64,000 bases of DNA from Mesorhizobium sp. WSM4904 (lineage in GTDB: Bacteria; Pseudomonadota; Alphaproteobacteria; Rhizobiales; Rhizobiaceae), in contig NZ_CP121354.1 of assembly GCF_029674545.1 (NCBI RefSeq), forward strand, positions 2,117,001 through 2,181,000, written 5' to 3'. Positions 25,255 through 35,355 of the stretch are shown here, piece after piece (positions within the stretch are counted from its first letter, which is position 1; every line of letters begins with the position of its first letter). The translations under genes were made by a program, and so were the position numbers. A model generated the notes under the pieces. It saw only the letters and a list, made by a program, of their open reading frames with translations, had not been told where the DNA came from and made no database searches.

Positions 25255-25258
<4 letters not shown>
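24293..25258 (-). CDS. Sugar ABC transporter permease (RbsC-type)
   Basis: 321 aa, about ten hydrophobic segments, BPD_transp_2 family. FVIITGGIDLSVGAVVGFT is the conserved RbsC/AraH/XylH motif, and the end [31 protein letters not shown] is typical. Inner-membrane channel for a monosaccharide or polyol. Starts within the stop of the ATPase gene (ATGA overlap). Confidence 0.92.
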
Positions 25259-26808
<1,550 letters not shown>

Positions 26809-26922
26809 GGCAATCCTCCCAGATTGATCTCAACCGGTGGGTACGCAGCGATGCGTCTAGCGCGCATCTAGAAGGCGGAGCCTAAACCATGCGGGCAAAT
26901 TGCCAAGCCGCCGCTGACGGAT

Positions 26923-26952
26923 GTTTCCGGGGCGCGCCGACGCCCCGGAAAC
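26923..26952 (-). terminator. 12-bp hairpin between binding-protein and ATPase genes
   Basis: GTTTCCGGGGCG and CGCCCCGGAAAC form a perfect 12-bp stem with a 6-base loop, without a U-run. Such stems after a binding-protein gene usually protect the upstream mRNA and lower expression of the downstream genes. Confidence 0.6.
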
Positions 26953-26969
26953 GATTGTCGCGATGCCGC

Positions 26970-27965
26970 TCAGTTGAGCTTCGGGTTGAGCAGCGCGTCG
27001 ATCTTCGGATCCTTCATGTTGTCCTTGGTGACGAGATTGGCGCCGGTATCGACATTGGCCTCGACCTTCTCGCCCTTCGAGGCGGCCAAAGCGGTCTTGA
27101 TGCCGTCGTAACCCATCCGGTACGGATCCTGGACGACGAGGCCGGAGATGACGCCGTCGTTCAAGAACTTGATCAGCTTCTCGTCGCTGTCGAAGCCGAT
27201 CAGCGCCACTTTGCCGGCAAGGCTGTTCTCGGCGATCGCCTGGCCGACGCCCTGCGCCATGATCAGGTTGGACGCGAAGATACCCTTGAGGTCGGGATTG
27301 GCGGTGATCAGGTCGGTCGCGATGTTGAGGCCGGTCGTGGCCTGGCCGTCGGCATATTTGTCGGCGACGAGCTCGAGGCCCGGATATTTGGCCTTGAGCT
27401 GTTCCTTGAAGCCCTGCGCGCGCTGCTCGAGCGAACCGGCGCCCGGCAGCGCGGTGATCAGCGCGACCTTGCCCTCGACCTTGCCGCCATTGGCGGCGCC
27501 GATCGCGGCGGCGAGGCCGTCAGCCGCGACGCGGCCGCCCTGGACGTTGTCGGTGGTCAGGAAGGAGGTGAAGGCCTTGGATTCGGCGCTGGAGTCGATG
27601 CCGATGACCTTGACCTTGCTTGCCGCCTCGTCGATCGGCTTGCCGAGCGCCTTGGCCTCGGTCGGCGCGATCACGACCGCAGCCGGGTTGCCGGCGACGG
27701 CGTTCTCGAGGATCGAAATCTGGCCATTGACGTCGGTCTCGGCCTGGGCGCCGAGCTCCGGCACGTTGATGCCGAGGTCCTTGCCGGCCTTGCGGGCGCC
27801 GGCCAGCACGATCTGCCAGTAGAAGGAGGTGGTGTCCTTGACGATGATCGGGATGGTCACGTCGGCCGCCGAGGCCGGCGCCGAATGCATCGCGCCGGCG
27901 AGCATCGAGGCGGCGGCCAGTGCCACGAAGGCGCGGCGGTTGAGAAGGCTGGTCACGAATTTCAT
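26970..27965 (-). CDS. Sugar ABC transporter substrate-binding protein (RbsB-type)
   Basis: 331 aa from the ATG at 27965 (GGGAGGA upstream). Signal peptide with RRAFVALAAASMLAGAMHSA, cut after ASA. Periplasmic-binding-protein type I fold: IPIIVKDTTSFYWQIVLAGARKAGKD opening and ALIGFDSDEKLI near the C-terminus. Delivers a sugar to the RbsA/RbsC-type partners. Sugar identity not visible. A candidate operator (28038-28056) precedes it. Confidence 0.92.
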   Translation of the reverse strand: MKFVTSLLNRRAFVALAAASMLAGAMHSAPASAADVTIPIIVKDTTSFYWQIVLAGARKAGKDLGINVPELGAQAETDVNGQISILENAVAGNPAAVVIAPTEAKALGKPIDEAASKVKVIGIDSSAESKAFTSFLTTDNVQGGRVAADGLAAAIGAANGGKVEGKVALITALPGAGSLEQRAQGFKEQLKAKYPGLELVADKYADGQATTGLNIATDLITANPDLKGIFASNLIMAQGVGQAIAENSLAGKVALIGFDSDEKLIKFLNDGVISGLVVQDPYRMGYDGIKTALAASKGEKVEANVDTGANLVTKDNMKDPKIDALLNPKLN

Positions 27966-28037
27966 TAGGTTCCTCCCTATGTCGCCTGGTGAAGGTTGCG
28001 GAAGCTCCATCTGGATAGGCGAGAACCAAACGGAACT

Positions 28038-28056
28038 TTATCAATAAAAAACATTT
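28038..28056. promoter_or_regulatory. Shared 19-base operator candidate, transporter copy
   Basis: TTATCAATAAAAAACATTT. The pattern TTATC-N3-A6-CATTT is repeated at 30827-30845 in front of the UxaA-family gene. It lies 73 bases upstream of the binding-protein start and is the likely target of the regulator at 31013-31915. Confidence 0.55.
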
Positions 28057-28145
28057 GCTCTATTTTGATAGTGCAACGGTACGGCCTATGCAAGCGCTGT
28101 TTGGTGCCGATTGCGTGATACGGGCTGGAGCGTGACACCGACATC

Positions 28146-29144
28146 TCAGCCAAGCCGCTGGACGATCGTGTAGGGATCGTATTTGGCGAACTCCGTCGGC
28201 GGCACCTTGATGTCGAGCAGCTCCAGGTTGCGCGTCAGGTTGGCGGGCTTGGCCGTGCCGGTCAGCACCGAGGCGACGACCGGCTCGTGCAGCGGAAACT
28301 GGAACGCTGCTGCGGCCAGCGGATAGCCGCCTTCGGCGGCGATCTTCTGCATCGCGCCGACGCGGTCGAGAATATCGTCGGTGGCTGGCAGATAATCGAA
28401 ATGCGCGCCCTCGACCGGGCCGGTCGCCAATATGCCGGAGTTGAAGACGCCGCCGATAATCAGCGAGGTCTTGCGCTCGCGGCAGAGCGGCAGCAGTTCG
28501 GCCTCGGCGCTGCGGTCGAGCAGCGAGTAGCGGCTGGCAAGCAGGATGCAGTCGAGCGGCGCGCGGCGAAGCACGTCGAGACATACCCGGACCTCGTTGA
28601 CGCCCAAGCCGTAAGCCGAGATCGTGCCGGACGATTTCAGTTCCTCCAGCGCCTTCAGCCCGCCGTCCATCAATTGGCGGAAATGGATTTTCGTTGCCTC
28701 TTCGCCGTGCGTGTACGTGCCGATGTCGTGGACGAACAGGATGTCGATCTTGTTGAGGCCGAGCCGCGCGTAGGAGAAGTCGACCGAGCGCATGATGCCG
28801 TCATAGGAATAGTTGTAATCGAGCGCGAAAGGCAGCGGATCGACATAGGAGTGGTCGGGAACCTGGTCCTCCGGCACCGGACGGAACAGGCGGCCGACCT
28901 TGGTCGAGAGCACATAGGACGAGCGCGGCTTGTCGCGCAGGAAGTCGCCGGTGCGGCGCTCGGAAAGGCCGAAGCCGTAGAAGGGCGCGGTGTCGAAATA
29001 GCGCAGCCCGGCATTCCACGCCGTCTCCAGCGTTGCCATGGCGGCCTCGCGCGGGCAGGCGCGGTAGAGGCCGCCGATCGCCGCGCCGCCGAAGCTGATT
29101 TCGGTGACTTCGAGCGCGGTCTTGCCGATCCGGCGTTTGTTCAT
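28146..29144 (-). CDS. Aldo/keto reductase, aldose 1-dehydrogenase type
   Basis: 332 aa from the ATG at 29144. AKR fold with the catalytic Asp/Tyr region YFDTAPFYGFGLSERR and a strand-4 HDIGTYTHGEE segment. Closest in style to D-threo-aldose/L-fucose 1-dehydrogenases, which oxidise an aldose to its lactone with NAD(P). Together with the UxaA-family dehydratase upstream and the ABC transporter downstream this suggests oxidative, non-phosphorylative sugar breakdown. Specificity is inference. Confidence 0.82.
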   Translation of the reverse strand: MNKRRIGKTALEVTEISFGGAAIGGLYRACPREAAMATLETAWNAGLRYFDTAPFYGFGLSERRTGDFLRDKPRSSYVLSTKVGRLFRPVPEDQVPDHSYVDPLPFALDYNYSYDGIMRSVDFSYARLGLNKIDILFVHDIGTYTHGEEATKIHFRQLMDGGLKALEELKSSGTISAYGLGVNEVRVCLDVLRRAPLDCILLASRYSLLDRSAEAELLPLCRERKTSLIIGGVFNSGILATGPVEGAHFDYLPATDDILDRVGAMQKIAAEGGYPLAAAAFQFPLHEPVVASVLTGTAKPANLTRNLELLDIKVPPTEFAKYDPYTIVQRLG

Positions 29145-29194
29145 CAAAGCCTCCCCTTTGCCGTTCGACCGGCCGCTATTTTGACAGTGTCCAG

Positions 29195-29237
29195 AGCAAT
29201 TCCAGGAAAGTGTGTAGCGGTTTCCGTCCGGAATTGC
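29195..29237. repeat. Short palindromic intergenic repeat, copy 2 (type A)
   Basis: AGCAATTCCAGGAAAGTGTG ... CCGTCCGGAATTG, the inverse of the element at 974-1016 with only a few differences. It fills the gap between the UxaA-family gene and the aldo/keto reductase. Confidence 0.75.
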
Positions 29238-29251
29238 GCAAAAACAAATAG

Positions 29252-30758
29252 TTAGAGCGTCGCGCCGAGATGCCAGGGCACGAACTCGTTGTCGCCGTAG
29301 CCGAACGCCTCGCTCTTGGTCTTGCGGCCGGACGCCGTCTCGATGATCAGCTCGAAGATCTCGCGGCCCATGCCGGCGATCGTCTTTTCGCCGGAAGCGA
29401 TGACGCCGCAATTGACGTCCATGTCCTCTTCCATCTGGTGGTACATCGTCGAGTTGGTGGCGACCTTGATCGACGGCGTCGGCCGGCAGCCGAAGCAGGA
29501 GCCCCGGCCGGTGGTGAAGACGATGACATTGGCGCCGCCGGCGACCTGGCCGGTCGCCGAAACCGGGTCGTAGCCGGGCGTGTCCATGAACACCAGGCCG
29601 CTGCCTGAGACCTTCTCGGCATAGCCGAAGACGCCGTTGAGCGACGTCTGGCCGCCCTTGGCGACGGCGCCCAGCGACTTCTCAAGGATGGTGGTGAGCC
29701 CGCCGCGCTTGTTGCCGGGCGAGGGGTTGTTGTCGATCGAGGCGCCGTGCTTGGCGGTATGGTCTTCCCACCATTTGACGTAGCTGTCGAGCTTGGCGGC
29801 GATCTCGGGCGAGGCGGCGCGGTAGGCAAGCAGATGCTCGGCGCCGTAGATCTCGGTGGTCTCCGACAGGATGCCGATGCCGCCGCAGCCGGCGAGGATA
29901 TCGACGGCCGCACCCAGCGCCGGATTGGCGGTGATGCCGGACATGCCGTCCGAGCCGCCGCATTGCAGGCCGACCACGATCTCGCTGACCGGGATAGGCT
30001 CGCGCTGCAGCTGGCCGACTTCCTCGGCGATCTCGGCCAGCACGCCCATGGCCCTTTCGACGGATTTGCGCGAGCCGCCGGCCTCCTGGATGTTGAAGTG
30101 ACGTTTTCCCGCGGCGACGCCCTTCTGGCCGTAAAGCGTGAGCTGGTTGACCTCGCAACCCAAGCCCACCATCAGCACGCCGCCGAAATTCGGGTGGCGG
30201 GCATAGCCGGCGAGCGTGCGGTGCAGAACCATCATGCCGTCGCCGGTGGCGCTCATGCCGCAGCCCTGGCCGTGCACGATCGGCACGAAGCCGTCGATGC
30301 CGGGATATTTCGGCAGCAGCCTGCGGTTGGCCTCGTCGGCGATCGCGTGGCAGACGGTGGACGAGCAATTGACGCTGGCGATGATGCCGATGAAGTTGCG
30401 CGTGCCGGCGCGGCCGTCGGCGCGGCGGTAGCCCATGAAGGTGCGCTTGCGGTCGGCCTCGGTGGCGTGCTCGGCCTCGCTCGGCGGCACCACCGGCAGG
30501 CGGCCGCTCTCGAACACCAGATTGTGCGAATGGACGTGCTCGCCCGGCGCGATGTCCTGCGTCGCGCGGCCGATCGCCTGCGCGTATTTCACCACAGCTT
30601 CGCCGGCCGCGATCTTCTTGATCGCCACCTTGTGCCCGGGGTCGATCGTTGCAGCCGCGACCACGCCGCCCGGCAATGAAGCACCGATCTCGATGCGGCC
30701 GTTGGCGACCGCGACATTGTCGGCGGGGGAAAGCAGAATGGTGTTTGCAGCGTTCACG
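29252..30758 (-). CDS. UxaA-family (altronate/galactarate-type) dehydratase
   Basis: 501 aa if started at GTG 30758 (AGGACA upstream); a GTG/ATG-type start at 30802 adds 15 residues without an RBS. N-terminal SAF domain (VNAANTILLSPADNVAVANG to about residue 95), then the catalytic UxaA domain: GTRNFIGIIASVNCSSTVCH, VHGQGCGMS, VGLQCGGSDGMSGITANPA and TGRGSCFGCRPTPS with conserved cysteines for iron binding. Removes water from an aldonate to give a 2-keto-3-deoxy acid. Substrate not assignable. Confidence 0.88.
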
Positions 30759-30826
30759 GGCGGCTGTCCTGGGTAAACCTGGGAATGTGGGCGGATTGAC
30801 ATGCGCCCGTTTGAGGATAATGTCTT

Positions 30827-30865
30827 TTATCGTGAAAAAACATTTTTGCGTCAATTGTTTTTTCA
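30827..30865. promoter_or_regulatory. Shared 19-base operator candidate and inverted repeat, dehydratase/regulator copy
   Basis: TTATCGTGAAAAAACATTT (30827-30845) repeats the motif at 28038. It overlaps an inverted repeat, TGAAAAAACA (30833-30842) with TGTTTTTTCA (30856-30865). The site lies between the dehydratase gene (minus) and the GntR regulator gene (plus). Confidence 0.6.
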
Positions 30866-31012
30866 TCGCGCGGGTCGTGCGCCTTTGGGCGCACGGTTGC
30901 CCGTTTGGCAAAGCCGGCGAAATTCGATTTACCCATTTCGCGGGCTTGCGCTAGGAACACCGATCATATCGCGCTTCCGGCGGGCCGCCGCAAGCGTTGG
31001 GGGATACGGGGC

Positions 31013-31915
31013 ATGTCGAAGAGCAACAACGTCTACAAGGACGCCTTCAACCGCGGCCTGCGGCTGCTCGACGAGACCAGGAGCCTGCCGTCGGAGCCGG
31101 AGCTTGGAACGCTACTCGGCGTCAGCCGCACCACGGTGCGCAGCATCCTTTCGCGCATGGAGGAGACCGGGCTGATCGCCTGGAACAAGCGCAACAAGAC
31201 GGTGCTGAGGTCGCCGCGGCCGGAAGATTTCTTCCCCGAGGAGGAGACCGACTCGCTGGCCGAGATCATCGAGCGTTCCTTCATGCGCCGGCTGCTTGCC
31301 GAGGGCGCCGAGGCCGGCATGCAGATCAACGAACTGGAGCTCGCGCGCGAGATCGGCGTCGGCACCACCAGTGTGCGCGAATTCCTGATTCGCTTCTCGC
31401 GCTTCGGCCTGATCGAGAAGCGGCGCAACAGCCATTGGGTGCTGAAAGGTTTCACCCGCGCCTTCGCGCTGGAGCTGACCGAAATCCGCGAGATGTTCGA
31501 ATTGCGCTCGGCGGCTGCCTTCGCCGCTCTGCCGGAGGAGAGCGCAGTCTGGGCGGACCTGGACAGGCTCGAGGAGGAACATCGCCAGTTGGCCCGCGAG
31601 ATTGCAACGCGCTTCAATGAATTCTCCGAACTCGACGAGCGCTTCCACCGGCTGATCCACCGCGCCTCGCACAACCGCTTCATCGTCGATTTCTACGATG
31701 TGATCGCGATGATCTTCCATTACCACTACCAGTGGAACAAGGCGCAGGAACGCGAGCGCAACGAGGTCGCTGTCCAGGAGCATCTGGCCTATATCGCGGC
31801 GCTGAAATCGCGCGATCCCGCAAAGGTCGACGCCGCCTGCCGCAAGCATCTGAAGTCGGCGCGCCAGACGCTGCTGAGTTCCATTCCGGAAGGGCGGCAG
31901 GCGCAGCTCGCCTGA
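31013..31915 (+). CDS. GntR-family regulator with two N-terminal winged helices
   Basis: 300 aa from the ATG at 31013. Unusual layout: a first winged helix (about 24-65; PSEPELGTLLGVSRTTVRSI), a linker, a second winged helix (about 103-146; INELELAREIGVGTTSVREF) and a C-terminal FCD-type helical domain with FHRLIHRASHNRFI and the EHLAYIAAL helix carrying metal-binding His residues. Normal FadR-type proteins (220-250 aa) have one. Divergent from the dehydratase gene, which it probably regulates along with the ribose-type transporter. Confidence 0.85.
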   Translation: MSKSNNVYKDAFNRGLRLLDETRSLPSEPELGTLLGVSRTTVRSILSRMEETGLIAWNKRNKTVLRSPRPEDFFPEEETDSLAEIIERSFMRRLLAEGAEAGMQINELELAREIGVGTTSVREFLIRFSRFGLIEKRRNSHWVLKGFTRAFALELTEIREMFELRSAAAFAALPEESAVWADLDRLEEEHRQLAREIATRFNEFSELDERFHRLIHRASHNRFIVDFYDVIAMIFHYHYQWNKAQERERNEVAVQEHLAYIAALKSRDPAKVDAACRKHLKSARQTLLSSIPEGRQAQLA

Positions 31916-32016
31916 GTCTGGCGCATCGCGCCGCGTTGCCGCAGCCTGGTTTTGCCGATTTTCCAGCCGCCGGCCCCGTGTTAGGGTCCGCCAACTTGCT
32001 TGGAAGAGGCAAACCG

Positions 32017-32391
32017 TTGGATATCCGGCTGAGACGATGGAGCATGCCGGCCGCGTTGGTCGCGGCGCTGCTCTTGTTGCTCCAGTCGGCGCTCGGCGCC
32101 TTCGCCTTCGGCGCGCCTTCGCAGCTCGATGCCTTCGGCAACGTCATCTGCACACATGACGGGGCGGTCAAGCTTCCCGGCGACGATCCGCACCAGCAGC
32201 ATATGCCGGCCTGCTGCTTGCTCGGCTGCAGCATGGTTTCGCCGGCGCATCTGCCGCCGCCGGACAGCGGCGCGCTTGCCAGGACCTCGGCATTCGAAGC
32301 GGTCGCTTTCCCGCCCCCGGCTTTCAGACATCTCGATTTCGCCCGCGACCGGTCGCCGGCCAATCCGCGCGCGCCGCCGGCAACGGTCTGA
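32017..32391 (+). CDS. DUF2946-like small secreted protein of a copper cluster
   Basis: 124 aa if started at TTG 32017 (GGAAGAGG upstream), 115 aa from ATG 32044. Signal-like hydrophobic helix AALVAALLLLLQSALGAFAF, then VICTHDGAVKLPG and a HQQHMPACCLLGCSM segment rich in His, Cys and Met, as in DUF2946 proteins found beside copper genes. Possible periplasmic copper handling; no reaction known. Opens a plus-strand run of four copper-related genes. Confidence 0.65.
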   Translation: MDIRLRRWSMPAALVAALLLLLQSALGAFAFGAPSQLDAFGNVICTHDGAVKLPGDDPHQQHMPACCLLGCSMVSPAHLPPPDSGALARTSAFEAVAFPPPAFRHLDFARDRSPANPRAPPATV

Positions 32392-32487
32392 CGGCACGAC
32401 CCCGCGGAACCTTTCGCGGGTGCATTCATCCAAGATCAGACTGCTCGCGACCGGAGGCCGGCGCGATCTCATAGCCATGGAGCAACC

Positions 32488-33015
32488 ATGTCCAATTCTT
32501 TTCCAGCAGCGCGCGCACAGGCCCATCCGCGTGGCTTCCAACACCTCGGCCTTGCCGTGATCGCCCTCCTTTTCCTGTTCGCCTGCATTCCCGGCGCCCT
32601 CGCGCATGAATTCAAGGCCGGCGATCTCGAAATCGGGCATCCGTGGTCGCGCGCGACGCCGCCCGGCGCCAAGGTGGCCGGCGGCTATTTCACCGTGACC
32701 AACAAAGGCAGCGCGCCGGACCGGCTGCTGTCGATTTCCTCCGACATCTCCGACAAGGCCGAACTGCATGAAATGGGCGTCAAGGACGGCGTCATGACCA
32801 TGCGGCCGGTCACCGGCGGCCTCGAAATCCCGGCCGGCGGCAAGGTCGCGCTCAAGCCCGGCAGCTATCACCTGATGTTCATCGGCCTCAAGCGGCAGCC
32901 CAAGCAAGGCGAAAAGTTCCCCGCGACGCTGACCTTCGAGAAGGCCGGCAGCGTCAAGGTCGAGTTCCTCGTCGAAGGCATGGGCGAGACGGAGATGGAC
33001 GAGCACGCCGATTGA
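32488..33015 (+). CDS. Copper chaperone PCu(A)C
   Basis: 175 aa. Signal or anchor helix (about 20-38) followed by a cupredoxin-like domain with copper ligands H94, M105, H128 and M130 (LHEM ... YHLMFIGL). PCu(A)C proteins carry Cu(I) in the periplasm to the CuA site of cytochrome oxidase or to Sco proteins. The region before residue 20 may be a longer start than needed. Upstream of the YcnI gene by 35 bp. Confidence 0.88.
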   Translation: MSNSFPAARAQAHPRGFQHLGLAVIALLFLFACIPGALAHEFKAGDLEIGHPWSRATPPGAKVAGGYFTVTNKGSAPDRLLSISSDISDKAELHEMGVKDGVMTMRPVTGGLEIPAGGKVALKPGSYHLMFIGLKRQPKQGEKFPATLTFEKAGSVKVEFLVEGMGETEMDEHAD

Positions 33016-33050
33016 TCGCCCGCCCGCACCAGAAATCAGAGGGACAATTC

Positions 33051-33569
33051 ATGAAGAAGTATCTTTTGGCGGCCGGCGCGTTGCTGTCGCTCGGCACGAA
33101 CGCCGCGCTCGCCCACATCACGCTGGAAACGCAGGAAGCGGCCGTCGGCTCGACCTACAAAGCCGTTCTGCGCGTGCCGCATGGCTGCGAAGGCAAGGCG
33201 ACGACGGCGGTGCGGGTGCAGATCCCGGACGGCGTCATTTCGGTGAAGCCGATGCCGAAGCCCGGCTGGGCGCTGCAGACCAAGAAAGGCAGATACGAGA
33301 AATCGTATCAGCTCTATGGCGAGACGCTGACCACCGGCGTCAAGGAAGTCGACTGGAGCGGCGGCAACCTGCCGGACGAATTCTATGACGAGTTCGTTTT
33401 CCGCGCCTCATTGGCTGCCGATCTGCCTGCCGGCCAGATGCTCTATTTCCCGGTCGTGCAGGAATGCGGCGATGCCGCGGCTCGCTGGATCGAAATTCCG
33501 GCGGCAGGCCAGGATGAGGATGCGCTGGAAAATCCGGCGCCCGGCATCAAATTGCTGCCGAAGAAATGA
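33051..33569 (+). CDS. YcnI-family (DUF1775) copper-binding protein
   Basis: 172 aa from the ATG at 33051 with AGAGGGACA upstream. Signal peptide MKKYLLAAGALLSLGTNAA-LA; the mature protein begins with His (HITLETQEA), the residue that binds copper in YcnI proteins, and Trp in PKPGWAL could complete the site. Periplasmic. Placed between PCu(A)C and CopCD, the standard YcnI-PCu(A)C-CopCD arrangement. Confidence 0.9.
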   Translation: MKKYLLAAGALLSLGTNAALAHITLETQEAAVGSTYKAVLRVPHGCEGKATTAVRVQIPDGVISVKPMPKPGWALQTKKGRYEKSYQLYGETLTTGVKEVDWSGGNLPDEFYDEFVFRASLAADLPAGQMLYFPVVQECGDAAARWIEIPAAGQDEDALENPAPGIKLLPKK

Positions 33570-33575
33570 TCTCTC

Positions 33576-33603
33576 GATGGCGCGCCCGTTCGGGCGCGCC
33601 ATC
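33576..33603. terminator. 13-bp hairpin between YcnI and CopCD genes
   Basis: GATGGCGCGCCCG and CGGGCGCGCCATC pair perfectly around a 2-base centre. No U-run follows, so it is more likely an mRNA-stability stem than a full terminator. Confidence 0.5.
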
Positions 33604-33620
33604 GCCTCTCGAAAGACCGC

Positions 33621-35255
33621 ATGAACGCAGCATCTTACCCATTCCGCCTGAGCGGCAGCCGCATCAGGCAAGTCACCGGCGGCCTGATCGCGGCTTTCGT
33701 GCTGATGCTGGCGCTGGTGTTGCCTGGCCGCGCCTTCGCGCATGCGGCGCTTGTCGCGACCGATCCGGCCGACGGCACGGTGTTGATGCAGAGTCCCGCC
33801 CGTTTGTCGCTGACCTTCAGCGAGCCGGTCTCGCCGTTGGTCCTTACTCTCGTGCGGCCGGACGGCACGCGGCTTGCCCTGACCTCCTTCCGCCTCACGG
33901 ACCGGACCGTCGAGATCGACAATCCCGAGACGCTCAAATCCGGCACGCATGTGCTGAGCTGGCGGGTGATTTCGGAGGACGGCCATCCGGTCGGCGGCTC
34001 GGCGCTGTTTTCCGTCGGCGCGCCAAGTGCGGCGCCTGTCGCCGGTGAAACCGTCGACTGGTCGCTGCGCACAGCGATCTGGATCGGCAAGCTCTTCCTC
34101 TATGTCGGCCTGTTTCTCGGCGCCGGCGGCGCCTTCTCGCTCGCCTGGCTGGCCGAAAGCCGCCGCTGCGGCCGGCGTTTCGTCACAGGCGCTCTGCTCT
34201 GTGGACTGGGTGCCGCCCCGGTTTCGCTCGGCTTTCAGGGGCTGGACGCGCTCGGGGCGCCGCTCGCACGGTTTGCGGCGCCGATCGTCTGGGCGACCGC
34301 GGCTGAAACCAGTTTCGGCTGGACGGTCCTGGTCGCCCTGATCGCGCTTGGCTTCGCCCTACTGTCCCTCGCCAGGCCCAGAGCTTTCCGCAAGCTGCTT
34401 GCGCTTGCCGGGCTCGTCGGCGCGGGCGCGGCACTTGCCGCCAGCGGCCATGCAAGCACCGCCGAGCCGCAATGGCTGACGCGGTCGCTGGTGTTCCTGC
34501 ACAGCGCGGCCATCGCATTTTGGGCGGGCGCGCTGGCGCCGCTCGGCCTTGCCTTGCGATACCAGCCGGCGGAGGCGAAGGTTTTCCTACGCCGGTTCTC
34601 GCGTGCGATCCTGCCTGTCGTTGCCGTGCTTGCCGCAAGCGGCGTCGTGCTGGCGATCATCCAGGTGCAGGAGCCGGCGTCGCTGATCAACACAGCCTAC
34701 GGCCGCCTGCTGCTCTTGAAGCTTGCCTTGCTGCTGTTCCTGTTCACGCTCGCCTCCGTCAACCGCTGGACGCTCACCGCGCCAGCCGAGGCGGGCGACA
34801 CGGAAGTGCAGCGGCGACTGGTGCGTTCGATCGGCATCGAGACGCTGATCGTGCTCGCCATCTTCGGCGTCGCCGCCGGCTGGCGCTTCACGCCGCCGCC
34901 GCGCGCGCTGGCGATCGCCGCCGCGCAGCCGGTATCGGTCCATATCCATACGCTGCAGGCGATGGCCGATCTCAGCATCATACCCGGCCACGCCGGTCAG
35001 GTCGCCGCTTCCATGGTCATCATGACCGGCGATTTCGGGCCGCTCGACGCCAAAGAGGTGACTCTGGTGCTGTCCAAGCCGGACTCGGGCATCGAGCCGA
35101 TCAAGCGTCCTGCGACCAAGCCCGGCGATGGCACCTGGCGGGTGGACAATCTCGTCATCCCTCTGCCCGGCCGCTGGAACGCCAGGCTCGATATTCTCGT
35201 TTCGGATTTCGAGATGGTGAAGATCGAGGCGCCGATCGAGATCAGAGCGGAGTGA
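33621..35255 (+). CDS. CopC-CopD fusion copper resistance/import protein
   Basis: 544 aa. Signal peptide to about residue 40 (GRAFA-HAALVATDPADG), then a CopC beta-sandwich whose mature N-terminus begins with His, then eight or so membrane helices of the CopD type (about 150-430), and a soluble C-terminal region (about 435-544) resembling a YtkA-type domain. Moves copper across the inner membrane, as in Bacillus YcnJ. Last gene of the copper run. Confidence 0.88.
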   Translation: MNAASYPFRLSGSRIRQVTGGLIAAFVLMLALVLPGRAFAHAALVATDPADGTVLMQSPARLSLTFSEPVSPLVLTLVRPDGTRLALTSFRLTDRTVEIDNPETLKSGTHVLSWRVISEDGHPVGGSALFSVGAPSAAPVAGETVDWSLRTAIWIGKLFLYVGLFLGAGGAFSLAWLAESRRCGRRFVTGALLCGLGAAPVSLGFQGLDALGAPLARFAAPIVWATAAETSFGWTVLVALIALGFALLSLARPRAFRKLLALAGLVGAGAALAASGHASTAEPQWLTRSLVFLHSAAIAFWAGALAPLGLALRYQPAEAKVFLRRFSRAILPVVAVLAASGVVLAIIQVQEPASLINTAYGRLLLLKLALLLFLFTLASVNRWTLTAPAEAGDTEVQRRLVRSIGIETLIVLAIFGVAAGWRFTPPPRALAIAAAQPVSVHIHTLQAMADLSIIPGHAGQVAASMVIMTGDFGPLDAKEVTLVLSKPDSGIEPIKRPATKPGDGTWRVDNLVIPLPGRWNARLDILVSDFEMVKIEAPIEIRAE

Positions 35256-35355
35256 CACTATTCGGCGAGGCGGTTGACGCGGTCGCGAAGGCCCGTCAAT
35301 CATCCTTTGCAAAACGCGGCCTCCAACAAAAGCATTCGAAAGCAGGGAAGAAACG

